Assembly: GCA_963752585.1 (NCBI GenBank) | Contig: CAVVYV010000004.1 | Coordinates: forward strand, 1 to 64,000 | Source of the DNA: CAVVYV01 sp963752585 | Lineage (GTDB): Bacteria; Actinomycetota; Thermoleophilia; Solirubrobacterales; 70-9 | Direction: 5' to 3' | DNA length: 64,000 bases | Notes under the pieces: model-generated | Database searches by the model: none | Told to the model about the DNA's origin: nothing | Seen by the model: the letters and a program-made list of their open reading frames with translations, nothing else | Translations under genes and position numbers: made by a program | Shown: piece after piece, positions 10,067 through 24,158 of the stretch | Position numbering within the stretch: the stretch's first letter is position 1 | How the letters are laid out: every line of letters starts with the position of its first letter

Positions 10067-11712
10067 CTACGATTCGAAGCCGACGTGGATGTGGTCGCAG
10101 TGATCGGCTGCCGCCCAGGCTGGGCCGGGACCGTCCGCGTCGAAGCAGTAGATCAGCTCGGTCGGGCGCTGGCCCTCGGGGAGGGAGGCGAGCGCCCGGG
10201 TCATCGTCCCGCAGGGACCGTCGACGTCGGTGACCGTGCAGGGGACGCCGTCGATCTCGGCGATGTCCATCGCCCGGCCGAAGTAGTGGTTGGAGACGTT
10301 GCCGCCGGAGGTGTACTGGCTGTGGTCCGAGCGCAGTGAGGAGATCCGGATCGTGTGGTCCTGGCTGATCGCCGCGATCAGCACCAGGATCCGCGGGTCG
10401 ATCACGCCCTGCTGGATGTCGAGCATCTCGAGCGAGTTGGAGAGCTCGACGTTCTCCCAGTTGATCGGGGCGCTGGTCGGCCCGGGGAGGGCGACCGAGT
10501 AGGCGACGGTCCGAACCTGGCACTCGCCGGCCATCCGCTCGGCCTCCTCGATCACCTCGTCCACGTACCAGGACGCGTGGTTGTGCTGGAACAGGCCCGC
10601 GCGCAGGTCGCCGCTCGCCCAGATCATCCGCGCCAGGGTCGCCGCGGAGTCGCCGGGGCTCTCCCGCTTCACCTTGCCGTCGCCGTCTCCGTCGACCGCG
10701 AATCGCTGCCAGTTCTGCTCGTCGATCCCGAGCGGGCCACGCTCCCGCATCTCCTTGGCGCTCATCCCGCGGCCGTAGTCCGACTCGAGCCGGGCGACCG
10801 CGGCCAGCGCCCAGACTCCCTCCTCGCCAAGCTCGTAGCGCCCGGCTGCGGTCTGGAAGGCGCCGAGGTACGCCTTGGGGATCGCGCCTTCGGCCTCCTC
10901 GGAGGGGGTGCAGGTCAGCTCATGGCGGCTCGGGATCAGCGATAGGCCGATCATGCCGTTGCCGATCCCGCTGAAGCAAGCCGCGCGGGCCATCACCTCG
11001 GCGACGTACCAGTCGGCGTGGTTGTAGGCGAAGATCGCGCCCTCGGGGTCCTCCGGCATTCCGGCCGCGCTCAGGTAGCGGGCGGCGGCGAAGATCGCGT
11101 CGTCGGGGTCATTGGGGTCCGCTGATTCCGTCGCCGTCGGCGTCGACCCCATAGGCGGCCCAGGTGGAGGGCATGAACTGCATCCAGCCGAGCGCGCCGG
11201 CCGATGAGGGCCCGAGATTCTGGCCGAAGCCGGTCTCGATCTCGTTGATCGCCGCCAGGATCGAGGGCCCGGCCGGACCGAGGTCGTACTGATTCGAAGC
11301 CTGCTGGTAGATCGGGATCAGGAGGACGGGAACCGCGATCGGTCCGCAGGCGATTGGGGCGATCGGCGGCGGGATCGCCTCGGCGCTGTCCTTCTTCGGC
11401 TTCTTCACTCCCCTCCTCTGCCCTCTTGCCCTTCTCACCCTTCGCACCCTTCTCACCACCCTTGTCCGGCGCCGGACTCTTCTTCGGTCCCTTGTCGGGC
11501 TTCTTCGCCGGCTTTTCGGCTTCGGCCTCCGCTTCGGCGTCGGTGCAGGCTGCGCAACCGGCGCCGGCGGCTGGACCTGGGCGGGCGGTGGCTCGGGTGG
11601 TGGCGTCGTTTCCGTCGGTGGCGGCTCGATCCTGCGTCTGCGCGACCGCGCCCTGTGCGGCGATTGCCGCGCCGAGGACCGTCGCCGCGAGCGCGCTTCG
11701 AAGCCTCCCCAT
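10067..11712 (-). CDS. Secreted lytic transglycosylase fused to a LAS-type (M15-like) peptidase domain
   Basis: The ATG at 11712 starts a signal peptide (MGRLRSALAATVLGAAIAAQ, then GAVA), followed by a Lys/Pro/Glu/Gly-rich linker of about 70 residues. A transglycosylase core follows: AAINEIETGFGQNLGPSSAG with the catalytic Glu, then ALGWMQFMPSTWAAYGVDAD and DPDDAIFAAARYLSAAG. A middle region has two DWYV/SWYVDEV repeats. The C-terminus carries SNHYFGRAMDIAEIDG, matching S-x-H-x2-G-x-A-x-D, and CDHIHVGFES with the H-x-H of LAS metallopeptidases. Both activities would cut peptidoglycan, glycan and peptide. Frame breaks lie near 11405 and 11125. Start and upstream stop share TGATG. Length is about 548 residues. 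Confidence 0.84.
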
Positions 11713-12504
11713 CAGCCCAGGACTCCGGAGACTCGCCAGCCGTTCTTGGTGCGCTGGAGGGTCAGCCGCACCTCGCCGAGGGTCCGCAGGCGGACGATCG
11801 AGACGCTCGCGGTGACCTGCTTGGGGGTGCGGTCGGCGAGAACGACGTTGCGCACCTTCGCCTTTGGCACCGTGCTCCCGGCGGGCAGCCGAGGCGGTTC
11901 CTCGCTGAGCGACTTCGCCAGCGGCGGGGTGGCGGTGGCGGCGAAGCGCGGTCGCGGTTCGCTTGTCGAGCTTTCCGATCTCGTATCGGACGAACGCGTC
12001 GGCGAACTGCCAGGCGACCTTGGCTGGCGGCGCCGAAGGGAGCTCAGCCGGTGCCGCCGGCGCCGTCACCTTGGCGTCGCCGACCTCGAATTTGGGAGTC
12101 GCCCCCTGGAGCGCCGGCACGGAAGCGGCGGCCGAAGCCGTCGCGGAGGCGAGGCTCGCCGCCGCGTCCGGCTGGGTGGGATCATCGCCTGGGGCGACGA
12201 TCGCGCCCGCGGTGCCGGCGGCGACCGCGGTGGCGACCGCGACGGCTGCGATCCCGGCGCGAGCGGCGGTGCCACGCTCGCGCAGCGCGTCGGCGAGCGG
12301 CCAGGCGAGCCTGGTCTCGATCAGGCGCTGGAGCGGAGCGGCGCGTCGCTGGGCACGGCCGAGCAGCCGCTTGGTCGCGTCCGACCCGCGCCACCGAACC
12401 TTCTCCTCCACCTCCCAGGGCGCCTCGCGAACAGTCCAGCTGGCGTCCTCCGCTGATATTGCGAGGGTGCGCTGAGGGGCGCGACCCGATTCATGATCGT
12501 TCAC
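11712..12504 (-). CDS. Single-pass membrane protein with extracytoplasmic NTF2-like domain
   Basis: Starts at a GTG (12504). About 90 cytoplasmic residues with EVEEKVRWRGSDATKRLLG precede one membrane helix (GIAAVAVATAVAAGTAGAIV). Then come an Ala/Pro-rich spacer and a C-terminal domain. After a one-base shift near 11945 that domain reads ATATPPLAKSLSEEPPRLP, VRNVVLADRTPKQVTASVSI and LRTLGEVRLTLQRTKNGWRV. The topology (short cytosolic part, one helix, external NTF2-like domain) resembles TcpC/VirB8-type proteins, but I cannot prove homology. It shares a TGATG junction with the secreted transglycosylase and lies 79 bases after clpB on the same strand. Confidence 0.7.
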
Positions 12505-12583
12505 CCTCGTCTATTCGTCCGCCTGAGCGGGGCGCTTTAGCCGGTGCGTCCCGAATAGTGGGTTAGTTCAGGCGGCCGCGCGC

Positions 12584-15194
<2,611 letters not shown>

Positions 15195-15200
15195 AGGAAT

Positions 15201-15229
15201 ATCCTAGCGGCTTAGCAGGGAAAAGTAAA
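15201..15229 (-). promoter_or_regulatory. Predicted clpB promoter
   Basis: On the minus strand TTTACT (15229-15224) and TAGGAT (15206-15201) are spaced by 17 bases. The -10 box ends only six bases before the clpB ATG, so transcription would begin at or beside the start codon, giving a leaderless or very short-leader mRNA. The AGGA inside the -10 could instead be a weak ribosome site, which would need a promoter further upstream. Confidence 0.5.
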
Positions 15230-15232
15230 GAA

Positions 15233-15255
15233 ATCTATGTCTATACGACTTAGAT
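15233..15255. promoter_or_regulatory. HAIR-like HspR operator upstream of clpB
   Basis: Imperfect inverted repeat ATCTATGT-N7-ACTTAGAT. Half-site length and the seven-base spacer match the HspR-binding HAIR element (classic CTTGAGT-N7-ACTCAAG), but the half-site is diverged. It abuts the predicted clpB -35 box. The dnaK upstream region carries a matching element with the same spacer, and both are followed on the coding strand by TTCTT. hspR itself lies 1.5 kb away. Confidence 0.65.
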
Positions 15256-15353
15256 ATGCGCCTGGGAACGGAACGGAAGATCCTCGGGTCCGCCCGACGC
15301 CTCAAGAGCATAGGATTCGTTTGGGCACGGGGTCAAGGACGGCCTGCTGCTGA

Positions 15354-15798
15354 ATGGCGGAGCAGAATCCAGAGATCTTCACGCTGATGCTCGCGGCCTT
15401 CAACGAGAGGGGGCTCGAGGGCGCGGTCGAGTTCTTCGACGAGGACGTCGAGGTCTACGACCCGGACATGCCCGAGGGCACCGAGATCAGGGGGCACGCC
15501 GCCGTCCTCCGAATCTTCGGTGAGATCCTGGACGCGTTCGAGGAGATCAAGGTCGAGGACTTCGAGGTGATCCCGGCCGGCGATCGGGTGGTCGCCCTGA
15601 TCCACACGGCCGGTTACGGAGAGGGGAGCTACGGCAGGATGGACTTCGAGCAGCGAGATGCTCACGTGATGACCTTCCGCGGCGGCAAGATCACCTATTG
15701 GCGGCTCTACATGGATCAGGAGGAGGCGCTGGCGGACGCCGGGTCTCGACCCGTCGCGGGCATGGCGGCGGCGGAAGCCGCCCGAGCCGGCCACCTAG
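15354..15798 (+). CDS. SnoaL-like (NTF2-fold) protein
   Basis: A soluble single-domain protein: AEQNPEIFTLMLAAFNERG, LEGAVEFFDEDVEVYDPDMP, HAAVLRIFGEILDAFEEIKV, AGDRVVALIHTAGYG and THVM-type ending AHVMTFRGGKITYWRLYMD. This is the cone-shaped SnoaL/NTF2 fold, often a ketosteroid-isomerase-like enzyme or a ligand-binding protein; the ligand is unknown. The start ATG follows about 100 bases after the HAIR-like element and is divergent from clpB, so heat-shock control is possible. A one-base correction near 15740 gives the TAG at 15796-15798 and a normal length of about 148 residues; uncorrected, the frame runs into the next gene. Confidence 0.76.
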
Positions 15799-15825
15799 CT
15801 CTCCCCGCACGTAGCCTTCCCGCGG

Positions 15826-16696
15826 ATGTGCAGACGACTGCCGCTTGCTCTCGCCGTGCTCGCCGCGGCGGCGATCGCGCCACTGAGCGCGGCCGGGTCG
15901 CCGGACCCTGCTCCCCCTCGCGGTCCAGCCGCCGGCGCCGCCCACGCGGCCTGGCCGCGGGTCACCTACCCGGGTAACCGCGCCGTGCGCGAGGCTCAGC
16001 GATTCGCCGCCGGCTGGGGAGATGTCGCCTTCGCGGTGATCGATCCCGGCAAGGGCCTGCGCGGCTACGAATCCGACCGCGTCTACAGCTCCGCCAGCGC
16101 CTCGAAGGCGCTGCTCCTCGCGGCCGAGCTCCGCAGGCTGAAGGAGGAGGGCGAGCCGCTCGACTCGGACACCAGGGCCCTGCTCGAGCCGATGATCACC
16201 TACTCCGACAACGACGCCGCCAGCGGCGTCTATGCCCGGGTGGGCGACGCCGGCCTCACCGAGGTCGCCGAGCGAGCGGGGATGCGCGACCTTCGAGGTC
16301 GACCCGGGCTTCTGGGGCGGCGCCCAGATCACCGCCGCCGACCTGGCGCGCTTCTACTACCGGCTCGAGCGCAACCTGGTCGGTCGCTACCGCGACTACG
16401 GGATGGATCTGCTCGCCAACGTCACCAGCACCCAGCGCTGGGGAATCCCGGCAGTCGCCGGCGGCGGCTGGCGGGTCTGGTTCAAGGGAGGGTGGCGGCC
16501 GAGCGGCGAGGAGGGAACCACCGGAGCGGTCACCCACCAAGGCGCCCTGCTGGTCCACCGCAGCGGTCAGCGCCTTGCCCTGGCCGTGCTCAGCAACGAG
16601 CCGCCGGGCGAGGGGGGCGGTTTCTCGGCGATCGAGGGGGTCGCCGAGCGGCTCCTTGCGAAGCCGCCGCGCTTCCGCCGCTGGCCCCCGCCCTAG
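15826..16696 (+). CDS. Secreted serine beta-lactamase-like / class A fold protein (one frameshift)
   Basis: Opens with a signal peptide (CRRLPLALAVLAAAAIAPLS then AAG). It carries the three active-site motifs of penicillin-interacting serine enzymes in order: S-x-x-K in YSSASASKALLLAAELRRL, SDN in MITYSDNDAASGVYARVG, and a KTG-type KGG in WRVWFKGGWRPSGEEG. After a one-base break near 16292 the sequence continues FEVDPGFWGGAQITAADLAR. About 290 residues, as in class A beta-lactamases. It may be a beta-lactamase or a D,D-peptidase-like cell-wall protein; many environmental actinobacterial members have no shown resistance role. It converges on hspR, overlapping by four bases. Confidence 0.8.
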
Positions 16697-17193
16697 GACC
16701 GGGGGCGCCGGATCCGGATCTGGGTGGACCGCGCGGCCTCCGGCGAACCGAGGTTCTCCGGCTCGTAGGCCCCGTAGGGGACCAGCTCGCCCCCGAGCGA
16801 CTTCCGGAGGCGCTCGAGCTCCTCGCTCATCTGCTTCTCCATCTCGGCCGCCTGCTTTCGCATCCGGGCGATGTCCGAGCGCATCCGCTCGACCCTCTGC
16901 TCGAGCTCGAGCACGGTCTCGACCCCGGCCAGGTTGAGGCCCTCCTCGCTCGTCATCCGCTGGATCCGGCGGAGCCGCTCGACGTCCGCCTGCGAGTAGA
17001 GCCGGGTGTTCTTCGGGGAGCGCTTCGGGGTGATCAGGCCGCGCGCCTCGTACATGCGAAGGGTCTGCGGGTGCATCTCGGCGAGCTCCGCGGCGACCGA
17101 GATCATGAAGACGCCGCGCTCCTCGTCGATCGCCGCCGCCGCCCGGACCTTGGGCTGGCCGGCGCCGGGCCGCTTGGGCGATCGCCTAGCCAT
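16693..17193 (-). CDS. hspR: Heat-shock repressor HspR (MerR family)
   Basis: Autoregulatory repressor that binds HAIR operators, with DnaK as co-repressor in Streptomyces. An N-terminal extension leads to the MerR helix-turn-helix VFMISVAAELAEMHPQTLRM, then YEARGLITPKRSPKNTRLYS and ADVERLRRIQRMTSEEGLNL. A coiled-coil of about 50 residues (ELEQRVERMRSDIARMRKQA) follows, as in HspR. No effector-binding domain is present. The ATG at 17193 overlaps the dnaJ stop by eight bases, making it the last gene of dnaK-grpE-dnaJ-hspR. About 166 residues, slightly longer than the usual 130-150. Confidence 0.94.
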   Translation of the reverse strand: MARRSPKRPGAGQPKVRAAAAIDEERGVFMISVAAELAEMHPQTLRMYEARGLITPKRSPKNTRLYSQADVERLRRIQRMTSEEGLNLAGVETVLELEQRVERMRSDIARMRKQAAEMEKQMSEELERLRKSLGGELVPYGAYEPENLGSPEAARSTQIRIRRPRS

Positions 17194-18357
17194 CGGCCCT
17201 CACTTTCCCGCCCGTGCCGGATGGTCCGGCCGCGGTGTTTGTGGCGGCCGTTGATGCCTGTCCGAGCAGGGAGGCCCTCGGATCGTGGCCGTTGAACGCC
17301 TCGCCGAGCTTCTCGACCGCCTCCCGCTGCTCGTCGGTGAGCTCCTTCGGGACCTCGATCTGGATCCGGTAGTAGATGTCGCCGCGGGTACCGCCGCCCT
17401 TCGGCTTCGGGGGCCCTCGCCGCGGAGGCGCTGGGTCGAGCCGTGCTTGGTTCCAGGGGGGATGCGGATCCGCTTCGTGCCGCTCAGGGTGGGGACCTCG
17501 ACCGTCGCGCCCTGGATCGCCTCGCTGACCGTCACCGGAAGGTCGACCTCGAGGTTGCCGTCGGGGCGCTGGCGGAAGACCGGCGACGGCGCCACCCTGG
17601 TGGTGACGTAGAGATCACCCCGGGGCCCGCCGCGGAAGCCGGCCTCCCCCTTGCCGGCGAGGCGGATCCGGCTGCCGTCGTGGACGCCGGCGGGGATGTT
17701 CACCCGGTAGCGCTTGGTCTCCTCGGTGACCCCGGTCCCCCGGCAGGTCGGGCAGGGATCCTCGATCACGCTGCCCTGGCCGCCGCACTCGGGGCAGGGC
17801 TGCGAGATCGAGAAGAAGCCCTGGCTCTCGCTGTCGATCCCGCGGCCCCCGCAGCGCGGGCAGACCTTCGGCGAGGTCCCGGGCTTGGCGCCGCTGCCGT
17901 CGCAGGTGGGGCAGGGGCCGGTGGTCGGGACGGCGACCGTGATCTGGGCGCCGTGCATCGCCTGTTCGAACGAGAGCTGCACCTCGGTCTCGAGGTCGCG
18001 CCCTCGCTGGCCGGCCGGTCCCTGCTCGCGGCCGCCGCGGAAGAAGGTGGAGAAGATGTCGCCGAGGTCGGAGGCGAAGCCGCCGCCCGGGAAGCCGCCG
18101 CCGGGGAAGCCCCGCGCCCCCGCTCCGCCGATCCCCCGAACATGCCGCCGGCGTCGTACTGCTTGCGCTTCTCGGGATCGGAGAGCGCGTCGTAGGCCTG
18201 CTGGATCTCCTTGAAGCGCTCCTCGGCCGTCCGGGTCGTCCGGGTTCCGGTCGGGGTGCCACTTCCGGGCGAGCTCCCGGTAGGCCTTCTTGATCTCGTC
18301 CTGGGAGGCGGAGCGGGAGACCCCGAGGACCTCGTAGAAGTCGCGCGGGGCGGCCAT
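17186..18357 (-). CDS. dnaJ: Co-chaperone DnaJ (frameshifted)
   Basis: Stimulates DnaK ATPase and delivers clients. The J domain reads AAPRDFYEVLGVSRSASQDE, then KKAYRELARKWHPDRNPDDP with the HPD motif. A Gly/Phe-rich part (GGGFPGGGFASDLGDIFSTF) follows. The zinc-binding region has four CxxCxGxG repeats: CPTCDGSG, CPRCGGRG, CPECGGQG and CPTCRGTG. C-terminal substrate-binding folds contain RVNIPAGVHDGSRIRLAGKG and VTVSEAIQGATVEVPTL. Frame breaks lie near 18240, 18130 and 17405; the last frame ends GTGGKVRADG at a TAG inside hspR. The ATG overlaps the grpE stop (TGATG). About 390 residues. Confidence 0.95.
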
Positions 18358-18884
18358 CAGTCGCTCACCACGACCCGCGCCGGCCGCAGCACCTGGCCGT
18401 TCAGCCGGTAGCCCTTCTCCACGGTCTCGACGACGACGCCGGCGCCGGTCCCCTCCTCGGGCCGGGTCGAGAGAGCCTCGTGGAGCTTGGGATCGAAGCG
18501 CTCCCCAACGGGGTCATAGGCCTCGACGCCCGCGCCCTTCAGCTTCGCCCGCAGCTCGTCGAGGACGAGGGCGACCCCCTTTGCGAGCGGCTCCTCCGCG
18601 GCGGCGGACTGCAGCGCCCGCTCCAGGTTGTCGATCGCGGGCAGCAGCTCGCGGGCGAGCTCGGCCTTGCCCCGCGCCTGCGCCTCGGAGGCCTCCTTCG
18701 CCACTCGCTTGCGGTAGTTCTCGAAGTCGGCGCGGGTCCGCTGGGCGAGCTCGAGGTACTCGTCGCGCTCGCGCTTCGCCTCGTTCAGCTCGTCGAGGTC
18801 CTCGGCGACCTGGGCCCCGGCCTCCTCGGCCTGGGGCTCGACCTCCTCGTTGCCGGACTCCGGGGCCCGTCGCTTCTCAGCCAT
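18357..18884 (-). CDS. grpE: Nucleotide exchange factor GrpE
   Basis: Dimeric exchange factor that releases ADP from DnaK. An acidic N-terminal arm (EEVEPQAEEAGAQVAEDLDE) and long coiled-coil precede the conserved core: RTRADFENYRKRVAKEASEA, ELLPAIDNLERALQSAAAEE, and the beta domain AYDPVGERFDPKLHEALST with ETVEKGYRLNGQVLRPARVV. Its frame is intact over 175 residues. It begins 11 bases after the dnaK stop and its own stop shares TGATG with dnaJ. Confidence 0.96.
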   Translation of the reverse strand: MAEKRRAPESGNEEVEPQAEEAGAQVAEDLDELNEAKRERDEYLELAQRTRADFENYRKRVAKEASEAQARGKAELARELLPAIDNLERALQSAAAEEPLAKGVALVLDELRAKLKGAGVEAYDPVGERFDPKLHEALSTRPEEGTGAGVVVETVEKGYRLNGQVLRPARVVVSD

Positions 18885-18895
18885 CGGCTCGCCCC

Positions 18896-20791
<1,896 letters not shown>

Positions 20792-20836
20792 TGTCAATAC
20801 CTCCAAAGCTTTCGTCGATGTACGCGTGTCGATGTA

Positions 20837-20842
20837 TTTATA
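20837..20842 (-). promoter_or_regulatory. Candidate dnaK -10 box
   Basis: TATAAA on the minus strand, 45 bases upstream of the dnaK GTG, in an AT-rich patch directly downstream of the operator-like repeat. No good -35 is evident at 17 bases; one would have to overlap the operator. Confidence 0.35.
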
Positions 20843-20855
20843 GCCTGCCTAAGAA

Positions 20856-20878
20856 ATCTAAGTGAGAGTGTAGTAGAT
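20856..20878. promoter_or_regulatory. HAIR-like HspR operator upstream of dnaK
   Basis: ATCTAAGT-N7-TAGTAGAT, an imperfect inverted repeat with the same half-site core (ATCTA) and the same seven-base spacer as the element before clpB. The downstream half plus TTCTT is shared with the clpB copy (AC, A or T, TAGATTTCTT on the coding strand). Position 64 bases upstream of the dnaK start fits repression of the operon by HspR. Confidence 0.62.
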
Positions 20879-20921
20879 CGCTGCGTGGAGTGTAAAGGAC
20901 GCGGCGCGCCGCGCACAAAGA

Positions 20922-20952
20922 GAGAGGCCGGGGCGCTGGGCCCCGGCCTCTC
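20922..20952 (-). terminator. Hairpin terminator after the EEP gene
   Basis: Perfect 12-base-pair stem (GAGAGGCCGGGG with CCCCGGCCTCTC) around a seven-base loop, 25 bases beyond the EEP gene's TAA. On the minus strand it is followed by TCTTTGTG, a weak U-tract. It separates this gene from the dnaK promoter. Confidence 0.75.
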
Positions 20953-20976
20953 GGATGCTGCAGCTGTCCGGGCTGC

Positions 20977-22756
20977 TTACTTCTTCTTCTTTTTGCCGCC
21001 CGGGACGTTCAGCCGGCTGAGCACTCCACCGTGGTCGGAGGCCCAGAGGCCGCCGCCGATGCCGTCCAGCACCACCGAGCTACCCAGCGTGATGCTCGGG
21101 CTGTTGGTGAGGATGTGGTCGATCCGACTGTCGTCCGAGGGCGTTGCCCAGGTCATTGAGCAACGTCCGCCGTGGCCGCTGGTCCCGGCCGGCCCCGAGA
21201 GGGATCGGAACCCGGCGGCGAACAGCCGGTCGATGGCGGTCTTCGAGCTCTGGTCCGCGTTCGGGTCAGATGCCCGGGTCCCGGCTGGGATCCGAGTTCA
21301 GATCGCCGATCAGGACCGTCGGCAGCGCCGTCGCCGGACCGCCCGGGGCGACCAGCTCCGACGCCTGATCCTCGCGGAACGAGCCCGTCGTTCTCCGACT
21401 CGAGGTGCGTGTTGACGAGGTGGAACCTCTTCCCTCGCACGCTGACATCGGCGGACACCCAGCCTCGCGTGAACGAGACCGTGGCCGCGCCGCCGAAAAT
21501 CGTCTCCGTGAACGTGCTGCCGGGGCTGTAAGTTCGCGCCCGTCACGTTCGACGTCTTCACCCCGGCGCCCTTACGGGCCAGGATCACGTCGCGCATCGT
21601 CAGACGCGCGTCCCCGTCGATTCCGTGGAACGCGCAGCTGCTCGTCGTATCGGACTTGTTGTCCGGCGCATCCGGCGGCCCTCCCATGATCGGGTTGCTG
21701 TCCGGGCAGTCGGACGCGTACGGCCCGTAGCCTGTGTCGGGTCAGGGGCCGTGGCCCCAAAAATGCCCGAGAGCGTGTCGGGCCCGCAACTCAGAGGCTG
21801 CTGGGCGGGGCGCCGTTGTTCTGGAAATTCGAGCTGCTGTCCCCGTTGAAGTCGAACAGGGTGAGCTCGCCGGTGACGGGATCGAAGCTCGCAGGCGTCG
21901 TGCCGTCATTTGGCGGCCCGGGATCTTGTGCGAACACCCCGGTGTCGTCGCCGCCCGGGTTGGTCTCGGGATCGTTCAGTGCCTCGCCGGGCTGGCCGTT
22001 GAACCAACCGTTCTGGCAGGGAGGCCCGGGCTTGTAGCCGGCGGGAATCGGCCCGGCCGTCTCATCACGTGGGAACGGGGGCGTCGTATCGAACGCCGGT
22101 CCGGTCCCGCCGATGCCGTTGGGTCCCGGATCGTTGTCGAAATCGCCGGGCTGCTCGATGTCGGCCTCCTGCTGCGCCAGAACGAGTCGGTAGCCCCGGT
22201 AGCACTTGTTGCCCTTGAGGCCCCTCTTATTGCACTGCTTCTTGCGTCCTGGCCTTCTCGTTGAGCTGCGTTCAGCAGGACGTCGATGTAGTCGATCAGC
22301 GGCACGAGGGCGGAAGTGCCTCTCGGCGGCCCGCCGCCGTCGGTCGGGATCTCGATCCGCCAGAGGGCGGCCTCCTGAAGACCGACCAGATCGACCTTGT
22401 TCTTCTTGATCTGCTTGGCGATCGTCTGCGCCCTGACGATGAAGTCGTTCGCCTGGACGTCCTTGAGGACGAAGCCGACCTCGTTGGCGAAGCTGTCGGC
22501 CGCCTTCAGCCTCGCCGCTGTGTCGGCCGGTCCCGTGACACCCTCCCCTTCTGGCATTCGCCGCGGCGACCACTGGGTCCAGATCCGATCCCAGATACAG
22601 GTTCTGGCTCAGGATCCGGACCTGGTTCTTCTTCTTACCCTTCTTGGCTGCGTCGGCGATGCCCGGCGTCAGGCAAAGGCTCAGGGCAGCGATCAGCCCG
22701 AAGAGCCCGGCCCAACGCAGGCGTGCCCCCGCGTGGGAAGTCCGTAGGTAGCTCAA
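20977..22756 (-). CDS. Secreted endonuclease/exonuclease/phosphatase-family protein (frameshifted)
   Basis: A signal peptide (RLRWAGLFGLIAALSLCLTP, then GIADAA) and a Lys-rich stretch lead into an EEP fold. Seen in order are VRILSQNLYLGSDLDP, VDLVGLQEAALWRIEIP (metal-binding Glu), RGKRFHLVNTHLESEN, TVLIGDLNSDPSRDPG (catalytic Asp/Asn), SRIDHILTNSPSITLGSSVV and WASDHGGVLSRLNVPGG (final Asp-His). It ends in five Lys. Such proteins cut phosphodiesters in DNA, phosphoinositides or sphingomyelin; which one is unknown. The TTG at 22756 is preferred over the GTG at 22762 because AAAGGAG sits five bases upstream. Frame breaks lie near 22545, 22250, 21790, 21525, 21370, 21270 and 21150. About 590 residues. 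Confidence 0.8.
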
Positions 22757-22946
22757 TGCCACTCCTTTCGTGCGGGGCGACCGGGCACTCTTTGCCTGGC
22801 CGGGCTCACGCCTTTGGGGACCCCGACTCCTCTCTGCCCATGATTAATACCGCTATTTAATGCGAAGTTGCGGGGAAGCCGCAAGGAGCCGCACTAGTCG
22901 GTATGGGGAATTGCAGAGCAATTTGCGACCAGACATCGCGCCGAAG

Positions 22947-23334
22947 CTACTGGCCGGCGACCTGGGACGACGAAGTCGGCGACCGTCTCCGCCTGGGCGC
23001 CGCTGAGGATTCCCGCCGGCATCCGCCCGCCGACGCCGTTCTCGATCGCCGCGAGCACCCGCGGCTTCACCGTCGCGGGATCCGGCGGCGTCGGGCTCGG
23101 CGGGGCGAGCAGGTCGTCGAGGTTGGGACCGACGACCCCGTCGGTGCCTGCCTTCTCCAGGGTGTGGCAGGCGCCGCAGTTGGTGACGAAGAGGTCCTTG
23201 CCCTCGTCGAGGTTCGCCGGGACGCTTTCCGGCGAGGCGTCACCGCCGCCCTCGCGGCTGATCGCCCAGGCGGGAATCAGCACGGCGAACAGGAGGACGA
23301 CGATCCCGAAGATGACGAAGGTGCCGCGGTTCAT
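22947..23334 (-). CDS. Membrane-anchored monohaem cytochrome c
   Basis: One N-terminal membrane helix (TFVIFGIVVLLFAVLIPAWA) anchors a c-type domain with the haem site VTNCGACHTLEKAGTDGVVG and a later MPAGILSGAQAETVADFV carrying the likely Met axial ligand. Electron carrier on the outer face of the membrane. A one-base correction near 22965 gives the short ending SQVAGQ at 22947; uncorrected, it continues to 22894. Its ATG overlaps the stop of the endonuclease III gene (ATGA), an unusual partner. About 129 residues. Confidence 0.8.
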
Positions 23335-24146
23335 CGCTGGCGCGGAACCATATAGGCCGGACACCGCGCCGCTCCGATACGGCGCGGGCACATCCGGCGC
23401 AGCTCGCAATCGCGGGCAGCGGGGGCGCGGCCGGCAGATCGCCCGGCCGTGGCGGATCAGGTTGACGTGCAGCTCGTAGGCGTCCTCGGGAGGGGTGATC
23501 GCGAGCATCTCGTCGTGGGCCTCCTCGAAGGAGGCGCGGGGGCGGAAGAGGCCGAGCCGCCCTCCCACCCGGTGGACGTGGGTGTCGACCGGGATCTCGG
23601 GGCGTCCGAGGGCGAAGATCATCACGCAGGCGGCGGTCTTCCGCCCGACTCCGGGGAGGGCGGTGAGGAAGTCGAGCGCCTCTTCGCGGGGCGCGGTCGC
23701 GAGCCAGTCGAGATCGGGATGCTCGCCGAGCTGCTCGAGGGCGTGCTGGATCCGCGGCGCCTTGGTCGCGCTCAGCCCGCCCGGGCGGAGCGCTTCCTCG
23801 AGCTCGCGCCGGCGGCGCGTCGCGGACCTGCTCCCAGGTCGGGAACCGCTCGCGCATCCGCGAGTAGGCGACGTCGCGGTTTCGGTCGTTGGTGTTCTGG
23901 GAGAGGATCGTCCGGACGAGCTCGGCGATCGGGTGGCCGTGGGGCTCCCACGCCGGCCGGCCGTAGAGCTCGCGGAGGCGGTCGCGGATCGCCACCACCC
24001 GCCGGCGTGAGGGCCGCCGCCAGGAGGGATCGCGCTTCGGGATCCGACGCGGCGCCTCGCCGAAGCCGGTCTCGCTGCCCGAGTGCGGCGACCCGGCGCG
24101 AGTGCGCGTCCGGGATCGAGATCGCCTTGTTGCTCGGCAGCGGCAC
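23331..24146 (-). CDS. nth: Endonuclease III-like DNA glycosylase/AP lyase (frameshifted)
   Basis: Base-excision enzyme for oxidised pyrimidines. Core segments: AELVRTILSQNTNDRNRDVA, YSRMRERFPTWEQVRDA, then the helix-hairpin-helix and catalytic region LTALPGVGRKTAACVMIFAL (Lys) and EIPVDTHVHRVGGRLGLF (Asp). Then comes the iron-sulphur loop HGRAICRPRPRCP with CELRRMCP. Spacing in the Cys cluster is disturbed by a frame break near 23405, so I cannot confirm the usual C-x6-C-x2-C-x5-C. The N-terminus, from a GTG at 24146, is poorly defined and has another break near 24080. Its stop overlaps the cytochrome c start. Confidence 0.92.
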
Positions 24147-24158
24147 CGCCCCGAGGAT

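Noticed and set aside
11109..11712. Separate signal-peptide gene upstream of the transglycosylase.
   Set aside because: The frames join across one-base breaks near 11405 and 11125 into one secreted protein with linker and catalytic core.
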